Shown: one piece after another, positions 9,114 to 14,049 of the stretch
How the letters are laid out: each line of letters begins with the position of its first letter
How positions within the stretch are numbered: position 1 is the first letter of the stretch
Origin: a virus
DNA: 26,612 nucleotides
IMG/VR virus record: IMGVR_UViG_3300025052_000002
Location: 1-26,612 of that record
Strand: one strand, 5' to 3'
Notes under the pieces: model-generated
The model's input: the letters and a program-made list of their open reading frames with translations, nothing else
Databases searched by the model: none
Told to the model about the DNA's origin: nothing
Program-made: the position numbers and the translations under genes

Positions 9114-9668
9114 TCACCTATTGCCATCAGGACGAGACCAGATTTCATACTTGCAAATATCTTGCTGAGGAGTCATCCACATAGACACCGCCAAGGCGCG
9201 GTCAGGTTTCCCTCCCTTCTGAAGATAATCCTCTCGCCAGTCCATCATCGCAAAGACTGTAGGACGCTGCCTTTCATACTGCTCCCTCCCCTTCTTACAG
9301 GCCCACAATCTCTCCCCGCAAACCAGAACCATCTGCTGAACCCCGATTTCAAAGGCATGATCAATAAAGGGTCTTATGTGCCGAAAGGGAGGATTGGTGA
9401 TAATAATCGGTGCCAACGCGGTATCGAACTCAAAGAAGTTCTGCCCTGAAACAATGTCCGTTTCAATAACAGTGGATACCCCCTTGTTCCTTAATTCCGC
9501 TGCAATCCTGCCATCTCCTGAACAAGGTTCCCATACGATATCAGGCGCACTGCCCCTGTAAAACAGGAACCGATCAATCATGGCGGTTACCACACTCATC
9601 GGGGTAGGGTACAGGTCAAACGGTTTTCTCACCCCTGTCCTCTTTTCTTCTTCCGCGCTGTGCGCCAC
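9114..9668 (-). CDS. SAM-dependent DNA adenine methyltransferase-like protein
   Basis: The frame starts at GTG 9668 (184 residues); a second GTG at 9632, with AGAGGA before it, would shorten it by 12 residues and is a fair alternative. The motifs are those of an adenine-N6 methyltransferase: FDLYPTP at the front, motif I as WEPCSGDGRIAAEL, an acidic residue after the next strand (VIETDI), and motif IV as IITNPPF (the NPPF form of D/NPPY). It would methylate adenine in DNA using S-adenosylmethionine. No restriction partner is adjacent, so it is probably an orphan phage methylase that shields DNA or marks it for regulation. At under 190 residues with no clear target-recognition domain, specificity cannot be read. 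It is the last gene of the 11253-9114 cassette. Confidence 0.82.
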   Translation of the reverse strand: MAHSAEEEKRTGVRKPFDLYPTPMSVVTAMIDRFLFYRGSAPDIVWEPCSGDGRIAAELRNKGVSTVIETDIVSGQNFFEFDTALAPIIITNPPFRHIRPFIDHAFEIGVQQMVLVCGERLWACKKGREQYERQRPTVFAMMDWREDYLQKGGKPDRALAVSMWMTPQQDICKYEIWSRPDGNR

Positions 9669-9689
9669 GGAGACTTTGGCCCCAGCTTC

Positions 9690-9962
9690 TTACGGTAGTT
9701 CAGGGGCCTTGGTTTGCTCCTTCGGCGGTTCGCCATTCTCTTCGCCTCTCAGTTTGTGCCAGACATCAATAGGATAGATGGCCCTTGCCTTCTTCCTATC
9801 CACATAAACGAAGCCCTTCTCTACCAGCCCGTTGATAACCTCATGGCAATGACTAACGCCAGTATTGATACTATAGGAGATATCGCGGTAGCTGGGAGAA
9901 TGGCCATGCCTGTCCCAGTACCTCTTCAGATATTCCAGAGCGTTCTTCTGATAGGGTGTCAT
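9690..9962 (-). CDS. LexA-like winged-helix DNA-binding protein lacking the protease domain
   Basis: The protein has 90 residues. Residues 1-70 follow the LexA N-terminal DNA-binding domain: an N-terminal helix (QKNALEYLKRYWDRHGHSPS), then YRDISYSINTGVSHCHEVIN as the helix-turn-helix, and the wing LVEKGFVYVDRKKARAIYPI. The C-terminal ~20 residues are a polar Glu/Pro-rich tail. The Ser/Lys protease and dimerisation domain of full LexA (about 200 residues) is absent. A stand-alone domain of this kind would act as a small transcription regulator and would not be inducible by RecA-type self-cleavage. It overlaps the upstream zinc-ribbon gene by 4 bases (ATGA). The dyads at 9086-9103 or 11335-11441 are possible targets; this is a guess from proximity. 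Confidence 0.75.
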   Translation of the reverse strand: MTPYQKNALEYLKRYWDRHGHSPSYRDISYSINTGVSHCHEVINGLVEKGFVYVDRKKARAIYPIDVWHKLRGEENGEPPKEQTKAPELP

Positions 9963-10144
9963 TCGGCTGCCCCGTTTACTCCGTTAGTGAATACATAGCT
10001 GGTGCCACACCGAACACAGCGGAAGCTGCCATCGGAATGAACAAAGAAATGAGCGGCTAGTACATCCCACTCCGCACAGGTTTCACAGGTCAGAGGAAGG
10101 GCCTCCTCCCCTTGAATTGGCAACTTGATGATTTCTCCCGTCAT
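9959..10144 (-). CDS. Small zinc-ribbon protein
   Basis: The 61-residue product carries two CxxC knuckles, CETC near residue 20 and CVRC near residue 43, separated by 19 residues that include FFVHSDGSFR. That is the layout of a single zinc ribbon, which typically binds nucleic acid or a protein partner. An N-terminal MTGEIIKLPIQGEEALPLT and a short tail flank it. The ATG overlaps the stop of the upstream gene by 4 bases, and its own stop overlaps the winged-helix gene by 4 bases, so the three genes form a tightly coupled unit. The specific function is unknown; a regulatory accessory role is inferred. Confidence 0.7.
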   Translation of the reverse strand: MTGEIIKLPIQGEEALPLTCETCAEWDVLAAHFFVHSDGSFRCVRCGTSYVFTNGVNGAAE

Positions 10145-10296
10145 TTCTTCTTTCGTGGCTTCCTGCGCCTCACAACCCCTCCACTCTCTCCATCGGGGTA
10201 CACCTCTTTCAGTCTCTTCAGTAGTGCGGTGGAGTATCCCGAAATCTTTGTATTCATTATATGGGCGCTCTCCCTAACTCCATTATTAATAGCCAT
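10141..10296 (-). CDS. Small basic protein of unknown function
   Basis: The frame is open from 10392, but the start at ATG 10296 is preferred: AGAGGAA lies 6-7 bases before it, and it begins just 2 bases after the stop of the DUF1937-like gene at 10299. The product has 51 residues, starting MAINNGVRESAHIMNTKISG, with a predicted helix YSTALLKRLKEVYPDG and a very basic end RRRKPRKKK. The basic tail suggests nucleic-acid contact. No family was recognised. It ends in a 4-base overlap with the zinc-ribbon gene. Confidence 0.65.
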   Translation of the reverse strand: MAINNGVRESAHIMNTKISGYSTALLKRLKEVYPDGESGGVVRRRKPRKKK

Positions 10297-10298
10297 CT

Positions 10299-10754
10299 CT
10301 ATTCCTCTATCAGCAGAACTTGTTTGTTGGTGGTGAGAGCCCAGTCGATCTCCTTCTGAACCCCCGGTGAATCTTCCCATCCCTGCAAACAATACACTCC
10401 CAGCAGGTCACAACGCTTGAAGAACTCAAAATCTATTCTCATCCACCACTGATTATCATGTTCATGCCCACGGTCCTCAATAGCACTCCCATAGGTTATA
10501 GGAGAGAACACCCACACCCCGGCATCCAGCAGCCTGTCGGTGAAATCAATAACCTTCTCCCTGCGCTCCAGAGCCTGAGCCTCACTAACCTTCCAGTTAC
10601 TCCGGTAGGGAGAAGCAAGGTATAGCAAACCCCTGTTCACCTCCGCAACCAAACGAAAGAAATCAGGCCCCGGTATCTCTGTTAAATCCAGAAGAGGGAA
10701 GTCGGTCTGCTTATAAGAATGCCCGTTCCCTTTATGCCAAAATACTTGTTCCAT
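10299..10754 (-). CDS. DUF1937 / nucleoside 2-deoxyribosyltransferase-like protein
   Basis: The protein has 151 residues. From residue ~43 on it follows the nucleoside 2-deoxyribosyltransferase-like fold: LLYLASPYRSNWKVSEAQAL, then VIDFTDRLLDAGVWVFSPIT, a middle HDNQWWMRIDFEFFKRCDLL, and the signature GVYCLQGWEDSPGVQKEIDW near the end. The Glu in VQKEIDWA is in the place of the family's catalytic Glu. In phages, DUF1937 proteins are thought to act on nucleotides or nucleotide-derived signals, but the substrate is not established. Residues 1-40 are an extra N-terminal segment. It lies 4 bases after the upstream gene's stop, in the accessory cassette. Confidence 0.75.
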   Translation of the reverse strand: MEQVFWHKGNGHSYKQTDFPLLDLTEIPGPDFFRLVAEVNRGLLYLASPYRSNWKVSEAQALERREKVIDFTDRLLDAGVWVFSPITYGSAIEDRGHEHDNQWWMRIDFEFFKRCDLLGVYCLQGWEDSPGVQKEIDWALTTNKQVLLIEE

Positions 10755-10758
10755 ACAG

Positions 10759-11253
10759 TCAGTCCCATAAATCCCTTTGCGGATAACCAGAAACGGGCAG
10801 CATTACCTGCTCATAGTCGAACTTCGTTTTGAAGGCCTCTGCTATTCTTATGTGTTTCTCTCCGAATTTCAGAACATCTGCGTTGTAAGTGAAGACTTTC
10901 TGGGGAACAGCTATGCGGCCATACGCGAAGTCAACCCCACCTTGCGTCGGCTTCCACATACCGGAATGCTTGACCGTCGAGTCTTTCGATTCCCTGCGTA
11001 CAACCAGCCCCCACCAGCGAACGGTGGGCAGTTGGTTGGTTCGCGTCAGCCATTTAGGAGCGGTGTTGGGCACGTCAGTCCACTGTGAACCTTGCCTAAC
11101 GAGCCAAATCAAAGCGCGAGCCATGCTTGAATTAAAATGCCGGGGGTATATTTTGCCCCACCTGTCACAACATGGGCAGTAACCACCATCTCCATTTATC
11201 GCATGAAGCCAATCAGCTTTTGAATCTTCAAGCGTTTCTATTACATCTGCCAT
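10759..11253 (-). CDS. Phage protein with N-terminal CPCCDRW motif, unknown function
   Basis: The protein has 164 residues. Near residue 26 it has CPCCDRWGKIYPRHFNSSMA followed by RALIWLVRQGSQW, a pattern I recall in many uncharacterised phage proteins: a Cys-x-x-Cys-type knuckle beside a helix that resembles a winged-helix. Further on, LPTVRWWGLVVRRES, VDFAYGRIAVPQKVFTYNAD and a C-terminal segment KTKFDYEQVMLP complete it. Only one Cys cluster is present, so if it binds zinc, it must do so with His residues or as a dimer. A DNA-binding regulatory role is plausible but unproven. It is the first gene after the 11335-11441 palindrome cluster, and so probably the first gene of the operon controlled there. 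Confidence 0.7.
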   Translation of the reverse strand: MADVIETLEDSKADWLHAINGDGGYCPCCDRWGKIYPRHFNSSMARALIWLVRQGSQWTDVPNTAPKWLTRTNQLPTVRWWGLVVRRESKDSTVKHSGMWKPTQGGVDFAYGRIAVPQKVFTYNADVLKFGEKHIRIAEAFKTKFDYEQVMLPVSGYPQRDLWD

Positions 11254-11301
11254 GAACAGATAGGTAACAGACCATGAACACTATTGCAATATAGAATTAC
11301 A

Positions 11302-11333
11302 GGGGGTCACCTAAACTTGTTTAACTGACCCCC
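11302..11333. promoter_or_regulatory. Two-tier stem-loop in the leader of the 11253-9114 operon
   Basis: GGGGGTCA (11302-11309) pairs exactly with TGACCCCC (11326-11333). Inside it TAAAC (11312-11316) pairs with GTTTA (11319-11323) around a 2-base loop, with a 2x2 internal mismatch between the tiers. There is no U-run on either side, so a simple terminator is unlikely. If transcription starts near 11361, it lies in the 5' leader of the operon. It could equally be a DNA operator. Confidence 0.5.
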
Positions 11334-11334
11334 C

Positions 11335-11441
11335 CTAGGAATACCTAGTTACTAGATATAACTAAATATTATAGCAGAACCTAGTACTAGGTATTCCTAG
11401 TACACTAGACAGAACCTAGAATCTATGCTAGGAATTCCTAG
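11335..11441. repeat. Cluster of three 14-bp CTAGGNATNCCTAG palindromes (operator candidates)
   Basis: Three sites share one consensus: CTAGGAATACCTAG at 11335-11348, CTAGGTATTCCTAG at 11387-11400 (the exact reverse complement of the first) and the perfect palindrome CTAGGAATTCCTAG at 11428-11441. The starts are 52 and 41 bases apart. A further perfect palindrome CTAGTACTAG (11381-11390) runs into the second site. CTAG tetramers are very dense here (at 11335, 11345, 11352, 11381, 11387, 11397, 11405 and on) and rare elsewhere in the window. This is the pattern of a multi-site operator for a dimeric regulator. Two sites flank the minus-strand TATAAT at 11368-11373. Confidence 0.8.
11368..11373 (-). 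promoter_or_regulatory. Candidate -10 box for the 11253-9114 operon
   Basis: The minus strand reads TATAAT, an exact -10 consensus, in an AT-rich stretch between operator-like palindromes at 11335-11348 and 11387-11400. No good -35 lies 16-18 bases upstream; that position is occupied by the second palindrome, so a bound activator or repressor could decide its use. The start site would be near 11361, about 108 bases before the first gene's ATG at 11253. Confidence 0.45.
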
Positions 11442-11498
11442 TTCTGATTTAGAGCGGAGGAAAATTTATTTCTGCTCCACCCTATCCCTCCATCTGGG

Positions 11499-11557
11499 TG
11501 TTATAATCAGGACAAAACTCAAGCCCTGCCAGTCCTCCCTCTGGTGGGGCTCTTTTT
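11499..11557 (+). ncRNA. Possible short plus-strand RNA with its own promoter and terminator
   Basis: An extended -10 promoter TGTTATAAT (11499-11507) predicts a start near 11514. Directly after it, AGCCCTGCCAG (11522-11532) pairs with CTGGTGGGGCT (11541-11551) as an 11-bp stem when two G-U pairs are allowed, followed by CTTTTTATTT, a standard Rho-independent terminator on the plus strand. The resulting RNA would be about 45 nt and non-coding. No plus-strand gene precedes it; both neighbours are on the minus strand. The terminator may alternatively stop stray plus-strand transcription, or work weakly on the minus strand, where two pairs become mismatches. No clear -35 is present. Confidence 0.4.
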
Positions 11558-11561
11558 ATTT
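11522..11561 (+). terminator. Rho-independent terminator, plus strand
   Basis: The stem is 11 bp with two G-U wobbles that form only in the plus-strand RNA, the loop is 8 bases (TCCTCCCT), and the tail is CTTTTTATTT. On the minus strand, the same hairpin has two A-C mismatches and only TGAGTTTTG after it, so it is a weaker terminator for the 11804-11556 gene, whose stop is at its edge. It separates that gene from the operator region. Confidence 0.75.
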
Positions 11562-11804
11562 AAGCCGGTCTCGCAATCTATTAACAATTTCCCAGAGGGC
11601 AGAAACATTCTTCGCACCAACATCCACTTCAGCACGAAGTCTAACTACCTCAATATAGGTATCCCTCTTGGAGAGATCCTCGGTTAGGTTATCCAGATCC
11701 TTACGCAGTCCTACTGTCTCTGCTTTCAATTTTACAATAGCAGCAACAGCTATAAAAATAGTAACCAACTGGTCCCAGTACTCGTTGATAAATGCAGCTT
11801 CCAT
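11556..11804 (-). CDS. Small one-helix membrane protein with coiled coil
   Basis: The protein has 82 residues. Residues ~11-27 (WDQLVTIFIAVAAIVKL) form one hydrophobic helix after a short acidic N-terminus, and residues 28-82 are a charged heptad-rich helix (LRKDLDNLTEDLSKRDTYIE and on), so it is likely a membrane-anchored coiled coil. There is no lipobox or cleavable signal. Such proteins in phages can be holin-like, spanin-like or superinfection-exclusion proteins, but the sequence does not decide. It lies between the small terminase and the accessory cassette. The stop codon is next to a strong hairpin (11522-11561). Confidence 0.65.
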   Translation of the reverse strand: MEAAFINEYWDQLVTIFIAVAAIVKLKAETVGLRKDLDNLTEDLSKRDTYIEVVRLRAEVDVGAKNVSALWEIVNRLRDRLK

Positions 11805-12059
11805 AAAAATACAATATCACTATTAGCTGTATCATATTAAGTGGGTAGTAGTGGGTAGATAAGGGTTCCTCAAAAAGTTGTAATTATTTGAGTGGATTAG
11901 TGTGTAGGGGGGGAGGGGGGCGGCCTCGCGCTCAGGGGGGGCCGGGGGTGGCCTGCCGCCGCTGTAGGCCGCAGTGACAAGGCCCCTAGGCCCTAGGCCT
12001 GCTTTTGCTGGCCGAACGAGGCTGATATGAGGTGCAGTGCCTGAGCTAGGCAGTGAGCC
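11805..12059. other. Non-coding G-rich and palindromic stretch beside terS
   Basis: No convincing ORF is present. Between 11907 and 11948 the plus strand has four G-runs of 7, 6, 7 and 5 bases, enough for a G-quadruplex. GGCCT (11950-11954) pairs with AGGCC (11966-11970). From 11981 a near-palindrome contains CCCTAGG twice in a GGCC-rich context. The 11835-11860 part has the direct repeat GTGGGTAG twice. Small-terminase binding sites (cos or pac) usually lie in or near the small-subunit gene, so this stretch, just past the terS stop, is the best packaging-site candidate in the window; that is inference. Confidence 0.45.
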
Positions 12060-12572
12060 CTAGCCGCTACCGCCAAGGAGGGATGTTAATTTACGCTCCA
12101 GTTCTGCTTTGACCTGCTGCGGGCTCTCATTACTGCTTGAAGTTTCAATCACTGAAGTGAATAGCCGCACCTGACTGTCTTTTCCCAGTAATTCAAGTGA
12201 ACGACAAACCACGGCATCGCTGGTGTCAGGATCTTGGGCGAGGGCTTCCAGCCGCTCCACGATCCACCGCCTTCGGGAGAGGGCTGAGGAAACCGCAGAC
12301 CGCTCTATACTATCCCGATTGGCCTGTAGTCTACGGGCTATCTCAGGGTGACCCATAAGCAGGCTGGCCTCAGTATAGATTGCGCTGGGCTTCATACCTT
12401 TGGCCTCGTAGGCTGTACGGTAGGCATCCGCTTGCGTCGAGCCCTTGATCACCTCCGCAACGAAGCGCTCTTGCTTGGCTGTAAGGCGTCGCTTTTTGGC
12501 TGTAGCCTTGGCTTTCGGCGGGGGCGAATCACCTTCGATGATGTACAAATCAGGCTTCTTTTTATCGGTCAT
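12060..12572 (-). CDS. terS: Terminase small subunit
   Basis: The protein has 170 residues. After a basic N-terminus (KAKATAKKRR), residues ~30-85 match the small-terminase DNA-binding region: LTAKQERFVAEVIKGSTQAD, AYRTAYEAKGMKPSAIYTEA and SLLMGHPEIARRLQANRDSI, the usual helix-turn-helix pattern in which stacked helices recognise repeated sites. The rest is helical and would form the oligomer and the large-subunit contact. It recognises phage DNA and starts packaging by the large subunit. AGGA lies about 8 bases before ATG. In most phages terS and terL touch; here seven genes and two control regions separate them. A candidate promoter lies at 12730-12758. Confidence 0.88.
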   Translation of the reverse strand: MTDKKKPDLYIIEGDSPPPKAKATAKKRRLTAKQERFVAEVIKGSTQADAYRTAYEAKGMKPSAIYTEASLLMGHPEIARRLQANRDSIERSAVSSALSRRRWIVERLEALAQDPDTSDAVVCRSLELLGKDSQVRLFTSVIETSSSNESPQQVKAELERKLTSLLGGSG

Positions 12573-12722
12573 GGTCCTGCTCTCTCTGTGTTCTATCCCC
12601 TGTAATGTACAGTGAGTGGGCGTTGTAGGCCACTGGGATAAGTTGTGTTGTAGTGGGTCTTGTTGTGTGAGACAACATGGCTACGCCCTGCGGCACGTTG
12701 CTTGTTACACGAGGGCCACTGC

Positions 12723-12758
12723 TCTGAAGATTGTAGCAGTTGAGTTGGGTACTGCGAA
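12723..12758 (-). promoter_or_regulatory. Candidate sigma-70 promoter for terS
   Basis: On the minus strand TTCGCA (12758-12753; 4 of 6 to the -35 consensus), a 17-base spacer and TACAAT (12735-12730; 5 of 6 to the -10 consensus) are in ideal register, and the TG of an extended -10 (TGC before TACAAT) is present. The start would be near 12723, giving a leader of about 150 bases to the terS ATG. Confidence 0.55.
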
Positions 12759-13176
12759 TGTTAGCCCCAGCCAGCCAAGCGCGAAAAGTAGAGTGGCAAG
12801 TGTACTTGTAAGGCCCAGCCCGCTCCGGTACACCGCGTAGGAAGTGAAGACACCTACAGCTTTTGAAAGTCAAACCACTCAGTTGCTAGCAACGATGCTT
12901 GCCAGCTAGTCAGCAACTGGGACACCTCAACATCATTCTGAAGATAGCGTGCTGTGCCGTAGGCAATGCCTTTTCAGGCGGCGGTAAGCGGAACCACACA
13001 GTGTGAGTTAGACACCAACCTCTACTGCGACCCATTGCTTGGCAGCGGGCGAGCGGTTTAGTGCGGAGCAAGACGCGAAAGGAATGTTTGTTGTCTCAAC
13101 CCTGAGTGCAAAGGGGTTGCTTGTCACTGACAGATCAAGAGGGAAGACAGTCACTAACCAATGAGAGTTTATGGTG

Positions 13177-13194
13177 CGAGGGCTCAGGCCCTCG
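13177..13194 (+). other. Stem-loop upstream of the first plus-strand gene
   Basis: CGAGGGC and GCCCTCG form a perfect 7-bp stem with loop TCAG. No U-run follows, so it is not a standard terminator. It lies about 70 bases before the first early ATG and is the first of a series of such stem-loops in the early arm. Confidence 0.5.
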
Positions 13195-13266
13195 TATCCA
13201 CAAGGGCAGGCCAGTTCCTGCTCTTCTGGATGCAAACTGCATCAACCACTCAATCAGAGGTGACCA

Positions 13267-13533
13267 ATGGACGGTTTGATCTTCGGATTTGTTGATAACT
13301 TCGTACTGCTTATCGGAGCCTACACCGGCCTCGAAGTAGAGAAGTTCCTACCCAAGCGTTTCCAAGTTGGCGTTGGCGCGGTTGCCGGTGCCGGTATCGG
13401 GAACACAGTATCAGATGCAGCGGGTGCGCTGATCGACCCTGCACTTTTCAGCATGGTCGGCGGCATCACCATAGGATGTTTGATCCCGCTGTTCGCAATC
13501 CCGCTGATCACAAAGATAAGGGAGACTGACTAA
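13267..13533 (+). CDS. Small Gly-rich integral membrane protein
   Basis: The protein has 88 residues. Residues ~4-20 (LIFGFVDNFVLLIGAYTG) and ~62-82 (MVGGITIGCLIPLFAIPLIT) are hydrophobic, and the central part VGVGAVAGAGIGNTVSDAAG is a Gly/Ala-rich amphipathic or membrane-embedded segment with the conserved-looking LEVEKFLPKRFQ in front. I recall similar short proteins in marine phages and some bacteria but no function. AGAGGTGACCA precedes the ATG. It is the first gene of the plus-strand arm, so it may be expressed first; a role at the host membrane is inference. Its stop and the next start share one base (TAATG). Confidence 0.72.
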   Translation: MDGLIFGFVDNFVLLIGAYTGLEVEKFLPKRFQVGVGAVAGAGIGNTVSDAAGALIDPALFSMVGGITIGCLIPLFAIPLITKIRETD

Positions 13534-13765
13534 TGACTGCAAAATCACAGCTTACCGCTGCTATCGCCTACCCCGACACTCTGATCCAGAACATGGCCTC
13601 AGAGGTCGTTGACTATCTTGGCGACACTGGAGTGGTTGAGTTCAGCGACGATGGCAAGGTTCAAATCTTGCTGGAAGCTGCTGCTCAGATTAACCCGGCG
13701 GTGCGGGATGTGGCCGACACATTGGTAGCAACAATCAACCGCGTGAAGGGAGACTGACTAATGAC
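13518..13765 (+). repeat. Pair of identical 20-bp RBS modules
   Basis: The 20 bases at 13518-13537 recur exactly at 13746-13765. Each copy holds an AGGGAG Shine-Dalgarno, the end of one gene and the ATGAC start of the next. The coding sequences on each side are unrelated, so the module itself is what has been duplicated or conserved. Confidence 0.8.
13533..13757 (+). CDS. Small acidic protein of unknown function
   Basis: The product has 74 residues (start MTAKSQLTAAIAYPDTLIQN, end ADTLVATINRVKGD), helical and mildly acidic, with no Cys, membrane segment or known motif. The start is fixed by the TAATG junction with the preceding gene and by the AGGGAG about 10 bases upstream. The short middle DYLGDTGVVEFSDDGKVQIL looks like a beta-hairpin. 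No family was recognised. It forms a compact operon with its two neighbours. Confidence 0.65.
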   Translation: MTAKSQLTAAIAYPDTLIQNMASEVVDYLGDTGVVEFSDDGKVQILLEAAAQINPAVRDVADTLVATINRVKGD

Positions 13766-13970
13766 CACTGGAATGTGGACAAAGAAGGAAACGCAACAGA
13801 CCCTGCGGGAGTTGCGTAAGGCTGGCTACGCTGTCGCCAATGACGATGGCTTCTACACGGTGACAATACCGGGGGAAGACTCAGGCAAGTCATACCTGAC
13901 GGCAATGGTAGACACAGACCTTGCCTTGGTCCTCGTCCGTTATGACCCCTCGCTGTTTGGTAAGGGGTGA
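13761..13970 (+). CDS. Small protein of unknown function
   Basis: The product has 69 residues: a helical front WTKKETQQTLRELRKAGYAV followed by a beta-like part with DDGFYTVTIPGEDSGKSYLT and DLALVLVRYDPSLFGKG. The pattern of one helix, then strands, is that of a small alpha/beta protein; no family was recognised. It starts 3 bases after the previous stop, behind the duplicated AGGGAG module. The 80 bases after it hold two stem-loops. Confidence 0.65.
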   Translation: MTTGMWTKKETQQTLRELRKAGYAVANDDGFYTVTIPGEDSGKSYLTAMVDTDLALVLVRYDPSLFGKG

Positions 13971-13983
13971 GCCCACTGAGGAT

Positions 13984-14023
13984 GGCCCCGTGGTGAGGGC
14001 CGAAACCCAGCACGTCGCTGGGT
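13984..14023 (+). other. Tandem stem-loops upstream of the ardC-like gene
   Basis: GGCCC (13984-13988) pairs with GGGCC (13997-14001) over an 8-base loop. ACCCAGC (14005-14011) pairs exactly with GCTGGGT (14017-14023) over ACGTC. No U-run follows either. They fill the gap between two plus-strand genes and end about 27 bases before the next ATG. Confidence 0.6.
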
Positions 14024-14049
14024 CTGGGTAACCAAACAAGTGAGGGACC

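Larger units (their letters stand above)
12573..13266. promoter_or_regulatory. Divergent non-coding control region (about 0.7 kb)
   Basis: The longest gene-free stretch of the window separates the minus-strand packaging genes from the plus-strand early genes. Frames inside it have no Shine-Dalgarno and no protein-like composition. Visible inverted repeats are TGTTGT/ACAACA (12661-12677), the perfect palindrome GTTGCTAGCAAC (12882-12893) nested in CAGTTGCT/AGCAACTG (12880-12919), CACACAGTGTG (12994-13004) and CGAGGGC/GCCCTCG (13177-13194). It could hold divergent promoters and a replication origin, but no iteron array or AT-rich unwinding element is obvious. No tRNA-like fold was found. Confidence 0.55.

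Noticed and set aside
11335-11441. CRISPR-like or iteron array
   Set aside because: There are only three palindromic sites at unequal spacing (52 and 41 bases), with no spacer-like units of constant length; an operator cluster explains it better.
11425-11658. Plus-strand frame of 77 codons in the operator region
   Set aside because: It runs through the strong plus-strand terminator at 11522-11561 and over the minus-strand membrane-protein gene, and has no protein-like composition. The GGAGG at 11457 has no start codon at proper distance.
12562-13235. Three open frames in the divergent region (12562-12873 minus, 12616-12840 plus, 13008-13235 minus)
   Set aside because: None has a Shine-Dalgarno at its start, none resembles a protein family, and all are rich in Ser, Thr and Cys without hydrophobic periodicity.
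12601-13266. Possible tRNA or other folded RNA gene in the divergent region
   Set aside because: No acceptor-stem pairing with a T-arm GGTTCRA motif at the right spacing was found. The stems seen are isolated hairpins.
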